Below, one piece after another: positions 44,395 through 52,982 of a stretch of DNA of 64,000 nucleotides. The position numbers were made by a program, and so were the translations under genes. This DNA comes from JAWKWH01 sp040830725. Its GTDB lineage: Bacteria; Pseudomonadota; Alphaproteobacteria; Rhizobiales; Rhizobiaceae. The DNA lies in the NCBI GenBank assembly GCA_040830725.1, contig JBFOMG010000010.1, positions 1 to 64,000 of the forward strand, given 5' to 3'. How positions within the stretch are numbered: the stretch's first letter is position 1; each line of letters opens with the position of its first letter. The notes beneath the pieces are model-generated. The model saw only the letters and a list, made by a program, of their open reading frames with translations, searched no databases and was not told the DNA's origin.

Positions 44395-45342
44395 TCACCT
44401 CAGCTTCGGATTGAGCGCATCGCGCAGCCAGTCGCCGAGCAGATTGACCGCAAGCACCAGCACCGCCAGAGCGATACCAGGGAAAATCGTGATCCACCAC
44501 TCACCGGAAAACAGGAAGTTGTTGCCAATGCGTATCAGGGTGCCAAGCGAGGGCTGGGTCACCGGAATACCGACGCCGAGAAACGACAATGTCGCTTCGG
44601 TGATAATGGCCAGTGCCAGATTGATCGTCGCGATGACCAGCACCGGTCCCAGGACGTTCGGAAGTACATGGCGGGCCATGATGGTCGGCGAAGACAAGCC
44701 GATCAGTCGCGCCGCCTGAACATATTCCCGCTCCTTTTCAACCAGCACCGACGACCGCACCGTCCGCGCGTATTGCACCCAGAACGACAGGCCGATGGAC
44801 AGCGTCAACACCCAAAATGCCGTATCCTCGCGGGCAACACTGGGCAGCAATCCCGACACCGTGCCATCGATCAAAAGTGCGATCAGGATTGAGGGAAACG
44901 TCAACTGGATATCGGCGATCCGCATGATCACCGAATCAACCGTGCCGCCCATATAGCCGGATATCAGACCGAGGCTGATCCCGAGCACCGCCGCGAAAAT
45001 CACGCTGGCAAAACCGACTGCAAGCGAAATGCGGCTGCCATACATGATGGCCGACAGCATGTCGCGGCCCTGGTCATCGGTGCCAAGCGGAAACTGCTGC
45101 ATCCCGCCGTCCTGCCAGGCCGGCGGCGTCAGACTGTCCAGCAGATTGAGCCCTGCGAGATCAAACGGATTTTGCGGCGCAATCCACGGCGCAAACAACG
45201 CCATGGCGAAGTAGAACAGCGTCACCGCCGCTGCCAGCATCGTCAGTTTGGAGCGCTTGAAGGAATAAAGAATATCGCTGTCGAGAATCCGGGCCCAGAG
45301 GCTGCGCCCACCCGTATCTCTATTTGCTGCCGCATCAGACAT
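44395..45342 (-). CDS. Peptide-type ABC transporter permease (DppC/OppC-like)
   Basis: A 315-residue inner-membrane protein. Start MSDAAANRDTGGRSLWARIL (ATG 45342) comes directly after the stop of the DppB-like gene. A long N-terminal cytoplasmic part leads to a first helix (LTMLAAAVTLFYFAMALFAP), then GTDDQGRDMLSAIMYGSRIS, a segment typical of DppC. The permease core has several helices and the coupling loop YVQAARLIGLSSPTIMARHV. A longer frame starting at 45393 overlaps the neighbour and is not preferred. Confidence 0.94.
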   Translation of the reverse strand: MSDAAANRDTGGRSLWARILDSDILYSFKRSKLTMLAAAVTLFYFAMALFAPWIAPQNPFDLAGLNLLDSLTPPAWQDGGMQQFPLGTDDQGRDMLSAIMYGSRISLAVGFASVIFAAVLGISLGLISGYMGGTVDSVIMRIADIQLTFPSILIALLIDGTVSGLLPSVAREDTAFWVLTLSIGLSFWVQYARTVRSSVLVEKEREYVQAARLIGLSSPTIMARHVLPNVLGPVLVIATINLALAIITEATLSFLGVGIPVTQPSLGTLIRIGNNFLFSGEWWITIFPGIALAVLVLAVNLLGDWLRDALNPKLR

Positions 45343-45343
45343 T

Positions 45344-46324
45344 TTACATCGCCTGCTTGCTGTCGACGCGAATGCGCGGATCGACAATGACATACAACAT
45401 GTCGACGATCAGATTGATCGCGACAAACAGGAAGCCGATCAGCATCAGATAGGCGGCCATGATCGGGATATCGACGTTCTGGACCGCTTGCAGGAACAGC
45501 AATCCCATGCCCGGCCACGAGAACACCGTCTCTGTGATGATGGCAAAAGCGATCACCGAGCCGAGTTGGAGCCCGGTGATTGTCATCACGGGAATAAGCG
45601 TGTTCTTCAGCGCGTGTCCGAAGTTTATCGCCCGTTTTGAAAGCCCCCGGGCGCGGGCAAACTTGATGTAGTCGGTGCGCAATACCTCCAGCATTTCCGA
45701 ACGCACCAGACGCATGATCAGCGTCATCTGGAACAATCCCAGCGTGATGGAAGGCAGAATCAGCGCTTTAAGGCCGGTTGCGGTCAAAAGCCCGGTCGAC
45801 CAGAACCCCAAATCCACGACCTCGCCCCTGCCAAACGAAGGAAGAACCTGCAACTGCACCGCAAACACGAAGATCAGCAGAATTCCGATCAGGAAGGTCG
45901 GCAGCGAAATGCCGACCAGCGAGACGGTCAAAAACAGCTTGGACAAAAACGCGTCGCGCTTGAGCCCCGTATAAACGCCCATCGGAATACCGACGAAGAG
46001 CGCGAATATCGCCGACATGATCGACAGTTCCAGCGTTGCCGGAAACCGCTCGCCGATCATTGCCGCGACCGGACGCTTGAATTGGTAGGAAATGCCGAAA
46101 TCAAACTGGATTGCGCCGCCAATGAACCGCATGAACTGCACTAGCACCGCGTCATTGAGGCCTAGCCGTTCCCTGAGCGCTTCGCGTTCTTCCAGCGATG
46201 TCTCGATCCCGACCATCTGATTGACCGGATCGCCGACGAAGCGGAACAGCAGAAACGAGATCAGCGCGACGACGAACATCACGAGGATCGACTGCAGCAA
46301 TCGCCGGATCATGAAGGCAAGCAT
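45344..46324 (-). CDS. Peptide-type ABC transporter permease (DppB/OppB-like)
   Basis: A 326-residue permease starting MLAFMIRRLLQSILVMFVVA, the standard DppB opening, with the conserved periplasmic part GDPVNQMVGIETSLEEREAL. Six helices are visible, and the coupling loop is DYIKFARARGLSKRAINFGH. The C-terminal IVDMLYVIVDPRIRVDSKQAM is typical. The gene lies 77 bases after the substrate-binding protein gene, the gap holding a large hairpin that probably tunes relative expression. Confidence 0.95.
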   Translation of the reverse strand: MLAFMIRRLLQSILVMFVVALISFLLFRFVGDPVNQMVGIETSLEEREALRERLGLNDAVLVQFMRFIGGAIQFDFGISYQFKRPVAAMIGERFPATLELSIMSAIFALFVGIPMGVYTGLKRDAFLSKLFLTVSLVGISLPTFLIGILLIFVFAVQLQVLPSFGRGEVVDLGFWSTGLLTATGLKALILPSITLGLFQMTLIMRLVRSEMLEVLRTDYIKFARARGLSKRAINFGHALKNTLIPVMTITGLQLGSVIAFAIITETVFSWPGMGLLFLQAVQNVDIPIMAAYLMLIGFLFVAINLIVDMLYVIVDPRIRVDSKQAM

Positions 46325-46348
46325 GCCGGAAGCCTGAGGTTGGAGAAG

Positions 46349-46377
46349 TGCCCCTGCCCGTCACACGGGCAGGGGCA
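46349..46377 (-). other. Stable intercistronic hairpin between binding-protein and permease genes
   Basis: TGCCCCTGCCCGT (46349-46361) is perfectly complementary to ACGGGCAGGGGCA (46365-46377) with a three-base loop CAC, giving a 13-pair stem. No T run follows on the minus strand. It is likely an mRNA-protecting or partly terminating structure that keeps the binding protein more abundant than the permeases. Confidence 0.7.
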
Positions 46378-46401
46378 GGGTCACATGAACTGCAACAAGG
46401 A

Positions 46402-47988
46402 TTACTTCTTGTTGACGTGATACATCATGAACTGGTTGTCAGCCCGCTGAATGAGCTCGACGCTGTTCGAAATACCCCAGGCAAGTCCCTGCTGATGCAG
46501 CGGAATGTGTGAAACCTCGCTGGTGGTGATGTCGAACGCCTGCTTGATGAGATCATCGCGCTTGGCCGGATCGTTCTCTCCCAGGATCATGTCCTTCAGC
46601 TCATCGACCTTCGGGTTGCAATAACCGCCGAGGTTGAATGCGCCACCCTTGCCGGCTTCGTCGCGACAGGATTCAAGGTTTGCCAACACGTTCCATGAGT
46701 CAAGCGAACCGGGTGTCCAGCCGAGCAGGAAGAACGACGTGTCGTATCCACCCGAAGCCAGCACCTTGGCGAAGTATTTGGCTTTCGGTTGCGCGTTCAG
46801 GTTCACCGTTACGCCAACCCGGGCCAGCATTGCAGTGACCGCCTGACAGATCGCTTCGTCGTTGACGTAGCGGTCGTTCGGGCAATCCATGCCAACCTCA
46901 AAACCGTCGGCATAGCCCGCTTCAGCCAGCAGCGCCTTGGCGCCATCAGGATCGTGCGCCATGCGGTCGAATTCACCTGATCTCGAATAGAGGAACGGCG
47001 AAATCATGATTGCGGAGGGCGTCGACAGACCGCGCATCACCTTGGCCTTGATCGCCTCGATATCAATCGCCTTGTAGAACGCCTGGCGTACGCGAACATC
47101 CTTGAACGGGTTTTTACCCTTGACGTTCGAGTACTTCAGTTCGTCGCGCATCTGGTCGAAGCCAAGGAAGATGGTTCTCAGCTCCGGACCGGTCAACGCG
47201 GTCGTCGTTGCGTTGTCGTTGACACGCTGGATGTCCTGGACCGGAACCGGATAGACCATGTCCAGTTCGCCCGACAGCAACGCCGCAACGCGTGTGGCGT
47301 CTGACGGAATCGTCGTGAACTCGACCCGAGTCAGATTGTGTTGCGCCGTGTTCCACCAATCAGCGTTCGGCTCCAGCGTTGTGCTGACGCCAACGTCGTG
47401 ACTGATAATCTTGAACGGGCCGGTTCCATTGGATTCCAGAGAAATTTTTGTCGCCGCTTCGTCCGAAGCCGAGGTGACTTTCACGGAATCGTTGGCCTCC
47501 GTCCATTCCTTGTCAAGAATGGCCCATGTGTCCCACTCATAATGCAAAATCGGATTTGGTGAACTCAACACGACATCAACGGTGTGGTCATCGACCTTCT
47601 CAAAAACCACATCCTCTGCAATTCGCGTTTTGAGGTCGGAACCTTCGGAGCGCACCCGGTTCGCAGAAAAGATCACATCGTCGGCGGTAAAGTCGTTGCC
47701 ATTGTGAAATTTTACACCTTTTCGAAGGTGAAATCGCCAACGGGTTGGTTCGATAACCTCCCACCTTTCGGCGAGTGCCGGCTGGATATTCAACTCGCCA
47801 TCGCGGGTTGTAAGGCCCTCATAGACATTGCCCAGGAATCCAAGGGTGAACGTCTCATTGAGCGAATAAGGGTCAAGCGATTTGAGCGTTCCCTGGAATG
47901 CATATTTGAACGTCTCGGCCGAAGCGGATGACAGGCCCATTGCAAGGGCAGCCGCCAGAATCGCGGAACCGATTGTTTTCTTTTTCAT
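46402..47988 (-). CDS. Peptide/opine-type ABC transporter substrate-binding protein (SBP_bac_5 family)
   Basis: A 528-residue periplasmic protein, first gene of the importer operon. Start MKKKTIGSAILAAALAMGLS (ATG 47988) follows AAGGATC; the signal peptide ends SSASA before ETFKYAF. The family-5 fold shows LDPYSLNETFTLGFLGNVYE, LAERWEVIEPTRWRFHLRKG, VKFHNGNDFTADDVIFS, VRQAFYKAIDIEAIKAKVMR and, near the C-terminus, DTSFFLLGWTPGSLDSWNVL. Ligands of this family include di- and oligopeptides, opines, glutathione and nickel, and which applies cannot be told. Genes for two permeases and two ATPases follow, making a complete importer. Confidence 0.95.
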   Translation of the reverse strand: MKKKTIGSAILAAALAMGLSSASAETFKYAFQGTLKSLDPYSLNETFTLGFLGNVYEGLTTRDGELNIQPALAERWEVIEPTRWRFHLRKGVKFHNGNDFTADDVIFSANRVRSEGSDLKTRIAEDVVFEKVDDHTVDVVLSSPNPILHYEWDTWAILDKEWTEANDSVKVTSASDEAATKISLESNGTGPFKIISHDVGVSTTLEPNADWWNTAQHNLTRVEFTTIPSDATRVAALLSGELDMVYPVPVQDIQRVNDNATTTALTGPELRTIFLGFDQMRDELKYSNVKGKNPFKDVRVRQAFYKAIDIEAIKAKVMRGLSTPSAIMISPFLYSRSGEFDRMAHDPDGAKALLAEAGYADGFEVGMDCPNDRYVNDEAICQAVTAMLARVGVTVNLNAQPKAKYFAKVLASGGYDTSFFLLGWTPGSLDSWNVLANLESCRDEAGKGGAFNLGGYCNPKVDELKDMILGENDPAKRDDLIKQAFDITTSEVSHIPLHQQGLAWGISNSVELIQRADNQFMMYHVNKK

Positions 47989-48221
47989 TGTCTGATCCTT
48001 GATAAACACAGATTTTCTCCCATTCCCCCCATCAGGAAATGCGAGATAAGCACAAGAAAATGGACCGGTCCAGCCGGACGCTGCGTCACCGGCCAATTCT
48101 TTCCCACAGGATTTCGCGGCCTGGCGCGCGGCGCTAGACCCCCAATGCTGCTTGACCTATACCCGGTAACCCAAAAAGAACTCTCGGCGGGTTCGTTCAA
48201 AGAAGGGTATGCGTTGGCGGC

Positions 48222-48944
48222 ATGATTTCCATAGTGATCCCGGCCAAAAACGAAGCCGCAAATCTTCCCGCATTGCTGGATGAGATCGAAACCGCGATGG
48301 CCGGCCACGAATTTGAGGTTATTGTCGTTGATGACGGCTCGACTGACGGAACCGGTGAGATGTTGACCACGGAACGGCGGAAGCGGAAGTGGCAGCTGCG
48401 CCAGATTCGCCATGACCGGTCAAGCGGCAAGAGCCTCGCATTGCGGACAGGTTTCATTGCAGCAAGAGGCAAGATCGTCGCGACCCTCGATGCCGACGGC
48501 CAAAACGACCCGAAATACGTGAATGCGCTCATCGACGCACTCCAAGGGGCCGGCCCAGCCGTTGTGCTGGCTGCCGGCCGGCGCCTGGGCCGCAAGCATT
48601 CGGCGCTTAAAAACCTGGCCTCCAGCATTGCCAACTCCATCCGCGCGGCGTTGCTTGGCGACAGCACGCCGGATTCTGCCTGCGGGCTGAAGGCCGGTCA
48701 CACCGATGTCCTGCGGCGGCTGCCATACTTTGAGGGCGCCCACAGGTTCCTGCCCGCACTGGTCAAACAGGAAGGTTTCGATACGGTCCATGTCGAAGTT
48801 GTCGATCGTCCGCGCATGCACGGATCTTCCCATTACGGAATCTGGGATCGCGGCATTCGCGGCCTGTTCGACCTGATCGGCGTGGCATGGCTGCAGCGCC
48901 GGCGCAAACACATGCCGATAGCAGAGGAAATCACCGATGATTGA
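48222..48944 (+). CDS. Family 2 glycosyltransferase (polyprenyl-phosphate glycosyltransferase, DPM1/ArnC-like)
   Basis: A 240-residue enzyme: VIPAKNEAANLPALLDEIET, EVIVVDDGSTDGTGEML and ATLDADGQNDPKYV form the GT-A sugar-nucleotide site, with D-x-D-type aspartates. PDSACGLKAGHTDVLRRLPY and VEVVDRPRMHGSSHYG are typical of the branch that loads a sugar onto undecaprenyl phosphate. It lacks the C-terminal membrane helices of ArnC/GtrB. The gene overlaps the next one by eight bases. With the LAB_N and GT39 genes it forms a carrier-lipid decoration operon, comparable to the rgt genes of Rhizobium that add galacturonic acid to LPS. Confidence 0.9.
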   Translation: MISIVIPAKNEAANLPALLDEIETAMAGHEFEVIVVDDGSTDGTGEMLTTERRKRKWQLRQIRHDRSSGKSLALRTGFIAARGKIVATLDADGQNDPKYVNALIDALQGAGPAVVLAAGRRLGRKHSALKNLASSIANSIRAALLGDSTPDSACGLKAGHTDVLRRLPYFEGAHRFLPALVKQEGFDTVHVEVVDRPRMHGSSHYGIWDRGIRGLFDLIGVAWLQRRRKHMPIAEEITDD

Positions 48945-49257
48945 TTTATTCGACCAGCTTTTGGCCTGGTTTCAATTGATTTTCATTGACCAGTTTTCCG
49001 GTTGGGTTGCGCTTGGTTTTTGTGCCCAGTTTCTTTTCATGATGCGCTTCGTGGTTCAGTGGATCGCCTCGGAAAGGGCCGGCCGTTCCGTCATCCCGCT
49101 CGCTTTTTGGTTCTTCTCAATGGGCGGCGGCATGCTGCTCTTCGTCTATGCGGTTCACCGGCAGGATCCCGTCTTCATCCTTGGTCAGGGCCTCGGGCTG
49201 TTTATCTACAGCCGAAACCTTTGGCTGATCGCGGCAGAACGGACGCGCGCGTCCTGA
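48937..49257 (+). CDS. LAB_N-domain small membrane protein (lipid-A-disaccharide synthase N-terminal-like)
   Basis: A 106-residue protein with three helices (SGWVALGFCAQFLFMMRFVV, SVIPLAFWFFSMGGGMLLFV, VFILGQGLGLFIYSRNLWLI). It contains QWIASERAGRSVIPLAFW, the signature of the LAB_N domain, which also occurs fused to lipid A enzymes. Such proteins are thought to act as flippase-like partners or helpers for carrier-linked sugars. The start overlaps the GT2 gene end, and eight bases separate its stop from the GT39 gene, so the three are expected to function together. Confidence 0.9.
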   Translation: MIDLFDQLLAWFQLIFIDQFSGWVALGFCAQFLFMMRFVVQWIASERAGRSVIPLAFWFFSMGGGMLLFVYAVHRQDPVFILGQGLGLFIYSRNLWLIAAERTRAS

Positions 49258-49265
49258 ATCCGCCC

Positions 49266-50918
49266 ATGCGATCATCGATCACAATTCGGCAGGTTCTGGC
49301 ACTGCTGGCTATTTGCCTGGCTACCATGGTGCCCGGCATCTGGTCGCTTCCTCCGCTTGATCGCGACGAATCCCGCTACCTTCAGGCGACGAAGCAGATG
49401 CTGGAGACAGGCGACTATGCCGACATTCGCCTTCAAGAGGCGCCCCGCTACAAAAAGCCGATCGGCATCTATTGGCTGCAGGCCGGTGCCGCACAAGTGA
49501 CGGGCTATGGCGAGGAAGCACCGGTGGTCATTTACCGGCTGGTATCAGTTGTTGGCGGTGTTCTTGCCGCAATGGCGACCATGTGGCTCGCCGCAGGCAT
49601 GTTTGGAGCAGGTGCCGGACTTCTCGCCGGAATTGCCATGGCTACTATGGTCGGCCTCATTTTTGAGGCCCGCATAGCCAAAACAGATGCTGCATTGCTG
49701 GCAACTGTCGTACTGTCGCAACTATTTCTTGCGCGCCTTTATCTGATGCGGTCTGAAAACTCCGGATCAGCCCGAAGAACAGCGCTTGCGTTCTGGGTGT
49801 TCCAGGGTCTCGGCATCTTGATCAAGGGGCCAATTGTTGTCCTCATCAGCGGTCTTACATCAATTGCGCTGCTGATATTCGACCGAAACCGGGAATGGAT
49901 AAGGTCGCTTCACATCGGCTGGGGGCTGGCAATCATCGCATTAATCAACCTTCCCTGGCTCGCCTGGATCAGCTGGAAGAGTGGCGGCGCATTCTGGCAA
50001 GAGGCGGTTGGCCGGGATCTTCTTGGAAAGGTCGTCGCAGGACAGGAATCGCACGGTTTTCCACCCGGCTACTATTTCCTCACCTATTCGCTGTTTGTTT
50101 GGCCATTCGGCTATCTGGCACTGCGAGCCGGCTTGTCGATGCTCAACCGGTTTTCGATCGATGCTGCGGCCCGGTTTCTCGTCTGCTGGTATGTTCCGTT
50201 CTGGATCCTGTTTGAGCTGATCACAACCAAACTGCCGCATTACATGCTGCCGGCCTATCCGGCGCTGGCAATTGCCCTTGGATGGCACCTGTCAGACACG
50301 AACGATGACGGCCCAGAAAAACGCTGGCAGATCTGGTTTCTGCGACTGGCGATGATGGGCCAGATCATTGTCACTCTCGGATTGGCGGTTGCGCCATTGA
50401 TTCTTGAACTGGAAATCGGATCCGGAATTACCTTCGCGGGTGTAATGACCGGCGTATTCATACTGGTGGCTGGCAATATCGCGTCGCCGCCGGGTGACCG
50501 GATCAGGCCGATAACCCGCATCACCTCGATAGCGATCGCTTCAGCCTGTGCTTATGCATTGTTGACGGTATGGGTGCTTCCGGGAATAGATCGTATCTGG
50601 ATCAGCCGGAAAATTGCAGAAATCGTCGAGGCGCAAAAACCATGCCCCGACGCCAGATTGGTGATAACCGGTTATTACGAACCGAGCCTGGTATTTGCTG
50701 CGGGCACAAATACGCAACTGACCAATATTGACGGCGTAATCAGGCAGATTTCTACCGGCGAACAGTGCACAATTGTCGCTTTTCCCGCAAACACCCTCCC
50801 CGTCATCCGCGCGAAGACCGGCGGGGCAATGGACGCGTTGATGCCCGCCGGTCAGGTCAGGGGGCTAAACTATTCCAATGGCAGCCAGGTCAATCTCTTC
50901 ATATACGCCAGCAACTAG
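49266..50918 (+). CDS. Family 39 (ArnT-like) membrane glycosyltransferase
   Basis: A 550-residue integral membrane enzyme. Near the N-terminus is PPLDRDESRYLQATKQMLET, with the catalytic acidic pair of ArnT/PMT-type GT-C enzymes, then APRYKKPIGIYWLQAGAAQ. About eleven helices follow. The loop FWQEAVGRDLLGKVVAGQES and the HGFPPGYYF segment are typical. It would take a sugar from a polyprenyl phosphate and put it on lipid A, LPS core or another acceptor at the periplasmic face. ATG 49266 starts eight bases after the LAB_N stop. Frames beginning at 49002 are not credible because they overlap that gene. Confidence 0.9.
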   Translation: MRSSITIRQVLALLAICLATMVPGIWSLPPLDRDESRYLQATKQMLETGDYADIRLQEAPRYKKPIGIYWLQAGAAQVTGYGEEAPVVIYRLVSVVGGVLAAMATMWLAAGMFGAGAGLLAGIAMATMVGLIFEARIAKTDAALLATVVLSQLFLARLYLMRSENSGSARRTALAFWVFQGLGILIKGPIVVLISGLTSIALLIFDRNREWIRSLHIGWGLAIIALINLPWLAWISWKSGGAFWQEAVGRDLLGKVVAGQESHGFPPGYYFLTYSLFVWPFGYLALRAGLSMLNRFSIDAAARFLVCWYVPFWILFELITTKLPHYMLPAYPALAIALGWHLSDTNDDGPEKRWQIWFLRLAMMGQIIVTLGLAVAPLILELEIGSGITFAGVMTGVFILVAGNIASPPGDRIRPITRITSIAIASACAYALLTVWVLPGIDRIWISRKIAEIVEAQKPCPDARLVITGYYEPSLVFAAGTNTQLTNIDGVIRQISTGEQCTIVAFPANTLPVIRAKTGGAMDALMPAGQVRGLNYSNGSQVNLFIYASN

Positions 50919-50932
50919 CGCCCTTATTTACG

Positions 50933-51664
50933 CTAGGGCCTTTGCGCATATGGAAATTCGGCCAGGTTACGTCGAACCAGCCAACGCGAAACCAGCCAGC
51001 AAAAACCGATTCCGAGCAGCAATCCGGCTATAACGTCGGCCGGATAGTGCACGCCGCCCATGTAACGGCTCGCGGCCACAGCCGCACCGATCCCAAGCGC
51101 CGGAATCCGAAGTGCCGGAAAGGCGATCGCCAGCGCCATGGTAAGCGCACCTGCGCTTGCGGAATGCCCCGACGGGAAACTGCCAAAGTCGGACGTGAAC
51201 TGAAACGGCTTGAAATTGTACGGACCCAGGGTTTCATAATACCAGGGCCGTGCACGTCCGATAATCTGCTTCAGCGCCATTATGGTCAGTCCGCTGCCCG
51301 CCACTGACAGAAAAGCCAGCATGGAAAAGCCGACCAGCCGCGTGAGCCAGTACTGACGGCGCCCGGCCAATTTGCGCCAGTCAATCAGGATGGCTCCGAT
51401 CAGAAGAACACCGGTGGGGACAAGCGTCCACGTCGATCGTCCGATCTCGGTAAGGGACCAGAAGGCCACCCGGATTTCGTGCGTAAATCCGGTGCCCGGA
51501 CGCGGCATGACGGGATCAAGATAGGCAAACGCAAAAACAACGAGGACCGCAAAGGCCCCTATTGCGGCAGCAAACGCTCCGCCGGGCACGACGGCAATCG
51601 GCTTCACGTCCATCCGCAGCAGTGCTTTGAGCCGGCGATAATTTCTAAGGAGGTTGTTCTTCAT
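50933..51664 (-). CDS. PAP2-family membrane phosphatase (LpxE/BacA-like phosphatase superfamily)
   Basis: A 243-residue membrane protein starting MKNNLLRNYRRLKALLRM. All three PAP2 blocks are present: KQIIGRARPWYYE (KxxxxxxRP), SFPSGHSASAG (PSGH) and ASRYMGGVHYPADVIAG (SRxxxxxHxxxD). Five or six helices are visible. It should remove a phosphate from a lipid such as lipid A, undecaprenyl pyrophosphate or phosphatidyl glycerophosphate. Its place next to the GT2/LAB_N/GT39 operon (convergent, 14 bases) makes lipid A or the carrier lipid a good guess for substrate. Confidence 0.88.
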   Translation of the reverse strand: MKNNLLRNYRRLKALLRMDVKPIAVVPGGAFAAAIGAFAVLVVFAFAYLDPVMPRPGTGFTHEIRVAFWSLTEIGRSTWTLVPTGVLLIGAILIDWRKLAGRRQYWLTRLVGFSMLAFLSVAGSGLTIMALKQIIGRARPWYYETLGPYNFKPFQFTSDFGSFPSGHSASAGALTMALAIAFPALRIPALGIGAAVAASRYMGGVHYPADVIAGLLLGIGFCWLVSRWLVRRNLAEFPYAQRP

Positions 51665-51819
51665 CCAACAGGCCGCGGGAACAGTCACGCGCAATGCAAT
51701 TGCCGGCAACATATCATTGGTGGGGCCGCAAGCAAGGTGAGCATTGTACGTCCGGACAATTGCCTGTACCCAATTGGCGCCCACCAACGCAAATGGATCA
51801 CCAACAACCGGAAATATCC

Positions 51820-52962
51820 ATGAACAATCCTTTCGAAACGCCGGAGCGGACAGCGTTTCGCAAAACCCTGCGAGCCTTCGTCACCAAGGAAATCACACCA
51901 CACGTCGATCTGTGGGATGAAGCCGGCGAAATTCCCTGGGAGTTGCACGAGAAAATCGGCGCGCTCGGCGTCTGGGGTTTTGGCATTGAGGAGAGATATG
52001 AGGGGCTTGGTTTCGACGATTGTTTCATGCGTGCCGCCTACAATGAAGAGTTGGCGCGCTGCGGCGCAGGCGGCGTCGGCGCGGCATTGAACGGCCGCAT
52101 GATCTCAATAGATCCGATTCATCGTCTTGCATCGCCTGAAATCAAGGACCGGGTGCTCGCAGATATTGTTGCCGGCCGAACGGGGTCCTCGCTGGGAATA
52201 ACCGAACCCGGCGGCGGTTCGGACGTCGCCAATTTGAAGACGACCGCAAAACGCGACGGCAATCACTTTGTTCTCAACGGCTCAAAAACGTTCATCACCG
52301 GCGGGATGAAGTCGGATTGTTTCGTTGTCGGTGCGAGAACCGGTGGACCTGGCCTTGCGGGTATATCCCTGTTTTTTGTTGAAGCTGACGCCCCGGGATT
52401 CAGCAGAACGGAAATCGAGCGCAAGATGGGATGGTGGTGTTCGGATCAGGCAACACTTTACTTCGACAATTGCCGTGTTCCAGCCGAGAACATGATGGGC
52501 GAGGAAGACCGTGGCTTCATCGCAATCATGGAGAATTTCAATCTGGAGCGCATCGGCCTGATTGCCGGTTCATTGGGCGCGATGAAAGTCTGCCTGGAAA
52601 GCTCGATAGACTGGGCAAAGGAGCGCCACACCTTCGGCAAGCCGCTGATCAAACATCAGGTTATTCGTCACAAGATTGCCGATATCTCCATGCGCATCGA
52701 TGCGACCGAAGCACTGCTGAACCAGCTCTGCTGGCAAATCAATGAGGGCGGCATGCCGGTGGCGGAAATTGCCAAGGCAAAGGTATTTGCGACCAAAAAT
52801 CTTGAATTCTGCGCCTCCGAAGCGATGCAGATTTTCGGCGGCGCCGGATATTTGCGCGGTAACCCCGTTGAACGGATCTACCGGGAGGTCAAGGTCATGG
52901 CGATTGGCGGCGGTTCCGAAGAGATCATGCGAGATCTCGCCGTTCGCCAGATGGGACTGTGA
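51820..52962 (+). CDS. Acyl-CoA dehydrogenase
   Basis: A 380-residue FAD enzyme that makes an alpha,beta double bond in an acyl-CoA. Start MNNPFETPERTAFRKTLRAF at ATG 51820 follows GGAA. Typical segments: SSLGITEPGGGSDVANLKTT (FAD and substrate), FVLNGSKTFITGGMKSD, LYFDNCRVPAENMMGEEDRG, ERHTFGKPLIKHQVIRHKIA and, near the end, QIFGGAGYLRGNPVERIYRE with the catalytic glutamate position. The VYREVK and GGSSEI-like GGGSEEIMRDL ending is conserved. Substrate chain length unknown. Convergent with the DAO-type oxidase. Confidence 0.95.
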   Translation: MNNPFETPERTAFRKTLRAFVTKEITPHVDLWDEAGEIPWELHEKIGALGVWGFGIEERYEGLGFDDCFMRAAYNEELARCGAGGVGAALNGRMISIDPIHRLASPEIKDRVLADIVAGRTGSSLGITEPGGGSDVANLKTTAKRDGNHFVLNGSKTFITGGMKSDCFVVGARTGGPGLAGISLFFVEADAPGFSRTEIERKMGWWCSDQATLYFDNCRVPAENMMGEEDRGFIAIMENFNLERIGLIAGSLGAMKVCLESSIDWAKERHTFGKPLIKHQVIRHKIADISMRIDATEALLNQLCWQINEGGMPVAEIAKAKVFATKNLEFCASEAMQIFGGAGYLRGNPVERIYREVKVMAIGGGSEEIMRDLAVRQMGL

Positions 52963-52982
52963 ATCCCTGCAGAACATACATC

